Assembly (NCBI GenBank): GCA_947074135.1
Contig: CAMTOL010000094.1
Coordinates: 1-7,803, forward strand
Length of the DNA: 7,803 nucleotides
Origin: an uncultured Rikenellaceae bacterium
Lineage (GTDB): Bacteria; Bacteroidota; Bacteroidia; Bacteroidales; Rikenellaceae
Direction: 5' to 3'
Shown here one piece after another: positions 7,500 through 7,803 of the stretch. The notes beneath the pieces were generated by a model. It was given only the letters and a program-made list of their open reading frames with translations. It was not told the DNA's origin and ran no database searches. Numbering within the stretch: position 1 is the stretch's first letter; each line of letters begins with the position of its first letter. Made by a program: the position numbers and the translations under genes.

Positions 7500-7505
7500 C
7501 CCTCC
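7500..7505 (-). promoter_or_regulatory. Strong Shine-Dalgarno for the deaminase
   Basis: The minus strand reads GGAGGG, then AATAAT, then TTG. The 6-nt spacing is ideal and decides the TTG start. None of the other genes here has such a site, consistent with the weak use of Shine-Dalgarno sequences in Bacteroidetes. Confidence 0.65.
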
Positions 7506-7533
7506 GTTTTTAAAAGTTAGACATCAAAAAACT

Positions 7534-7803
7534 CTATTTATCTCTACCTTTCTCGATTTGACGTTTAAGCGCGTCCACACACTCATCAAACGCTTTTTCG
7601 AATTAGGCAGCTCTCCGCTCGGCAACCCAATCCCCATTTAGTTTTACTCACACTACTTTATTTCCATTGTCATTCTCTTTTTCTAGGTTAAATATTTATT
7701 CTCCTTTAGTTATTTTCTCATCGTAACGTTTTTGGCTGTCAGTTTTTGCTTGCGCTACATCTAATTGTTTTTTGTTTTCTCCGTAACTGCCTGATTGAAT
7801 TTT
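7534..7803 (-). pseudogene. hpf: Decayed ribosome hibernation promoting factor (HPF/RaiA-like), 5' end off window
   Basis: No long ORF exists in this 310-nt gap, but one minus-strand frame starting at 7803 reads like HPF from end to end. The parts are IQSGSYG...KQLD...AQAK...QKRYDEKIT, then IFNLEKENDNGNKVV, then VKLNGDWVAERRAA, then FEKAFDECVDALKRQIEKGRDK and TAG (7536-7534). It is broken by TAA (7698-7696), TGA (7650-7648) and TAA (7605-7603), with no frame change. Compared from memory with E. coli HPF, it aligns without gaps over LEQYFDRI...VVLKVEK (here QKRYDEKI...FNLEK). It also matches the C-terminal helix MYAAIDGLIDKLARQLTKHKDK (here FEKAFDECVDALKRQIEKGRDK). HPF binds 70S/100S ribosomes in stationary phase. 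All three stop types also end intact genes in this window, so codon reassignment is unlikely. About 89 codons fit a family of about 95-110, so the start should lie just beyond the edge. Confidence 0.6.

Noticed and set aside
7512..7519. TAACTTTT on the minus strand as a -7 element for the deaminase.
   Set aside because: It has one mismatch, no suitable -33 partner, and transcription would begin at or within the ribosome binding site.
7534..7803. Stop-codon reassignment or programmed readthrough of the hpf-like frame.
   Set aside because: Both TAA and TGA interrupt the frame, and TAA, TAG and TGA all end intact genes in this window. Pseudogene decay is simpler.

Overview
The window looks like a moderately AT-rich member of the Bacteroidetes, probably Bacteroidales. 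The evidence is an upstream promoter of the Bacteroidetes type (TTTG followed by TAATTTTG before the fumarase gene), few Shine-Dalgarno sequences before genes, and protein variants typical of that phylum. These variants are a CxxC-less Mrp with a P-E-K-R-YYIFG segment, a long single-chain class I fumarase and a dCMP deaminase of the YNGTPSGFENVCE type. The species cannot be named from this stretch. The genes are mostly chromosomal housekeeping genes. I see no phage, IS, CRISPR, rRNA or tRNA, and no convincing new multi-gene system.

Left part (1-1421): after a possible 3' tail of a plus-strand gene and a bidirectional terminator come upp (uracil salvage) and ispD (MEP isoprenoid pathway). Both are on the minus strand, 8 nt apart, and are read ispD then upp. 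Middle (1422-4123, plus strand): a promoter, a class I fumarase gene with its own very long terminator hairpin, and a CPBP-family membrane protease.

Right part (4049-7493, minus strand): a tight run read from right to left: dCMP deaminase, mrp (Fe-S cluster P-loop ATPase), a secreted alpha/beta hydrolase and aroB (3-dehydroquinate synthase). The mrp stop and the hydrolase start overlap (ATGA), and the hydrolase and aroB are 3 nt apart, so these are probably co-transcribed and translationally coupled. The aroB 3' end overlaps the convergent CPBP gene by 75 nt.

The right edge (7534-7803) has no open gene. One minus-strand frame there is colinear with ribosome hibernation promoting factor (HPF/RaiA) over about 89 codons, but it carries three internal stop codons and no indel. 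I read it as a substitution-decayed hpf pseudogene, and it is the most interesting hidden item here. The deaminase gene just downstream starts with TTG behind a strong GGAGGG ribosome binding site, which is unusual in this phylum.
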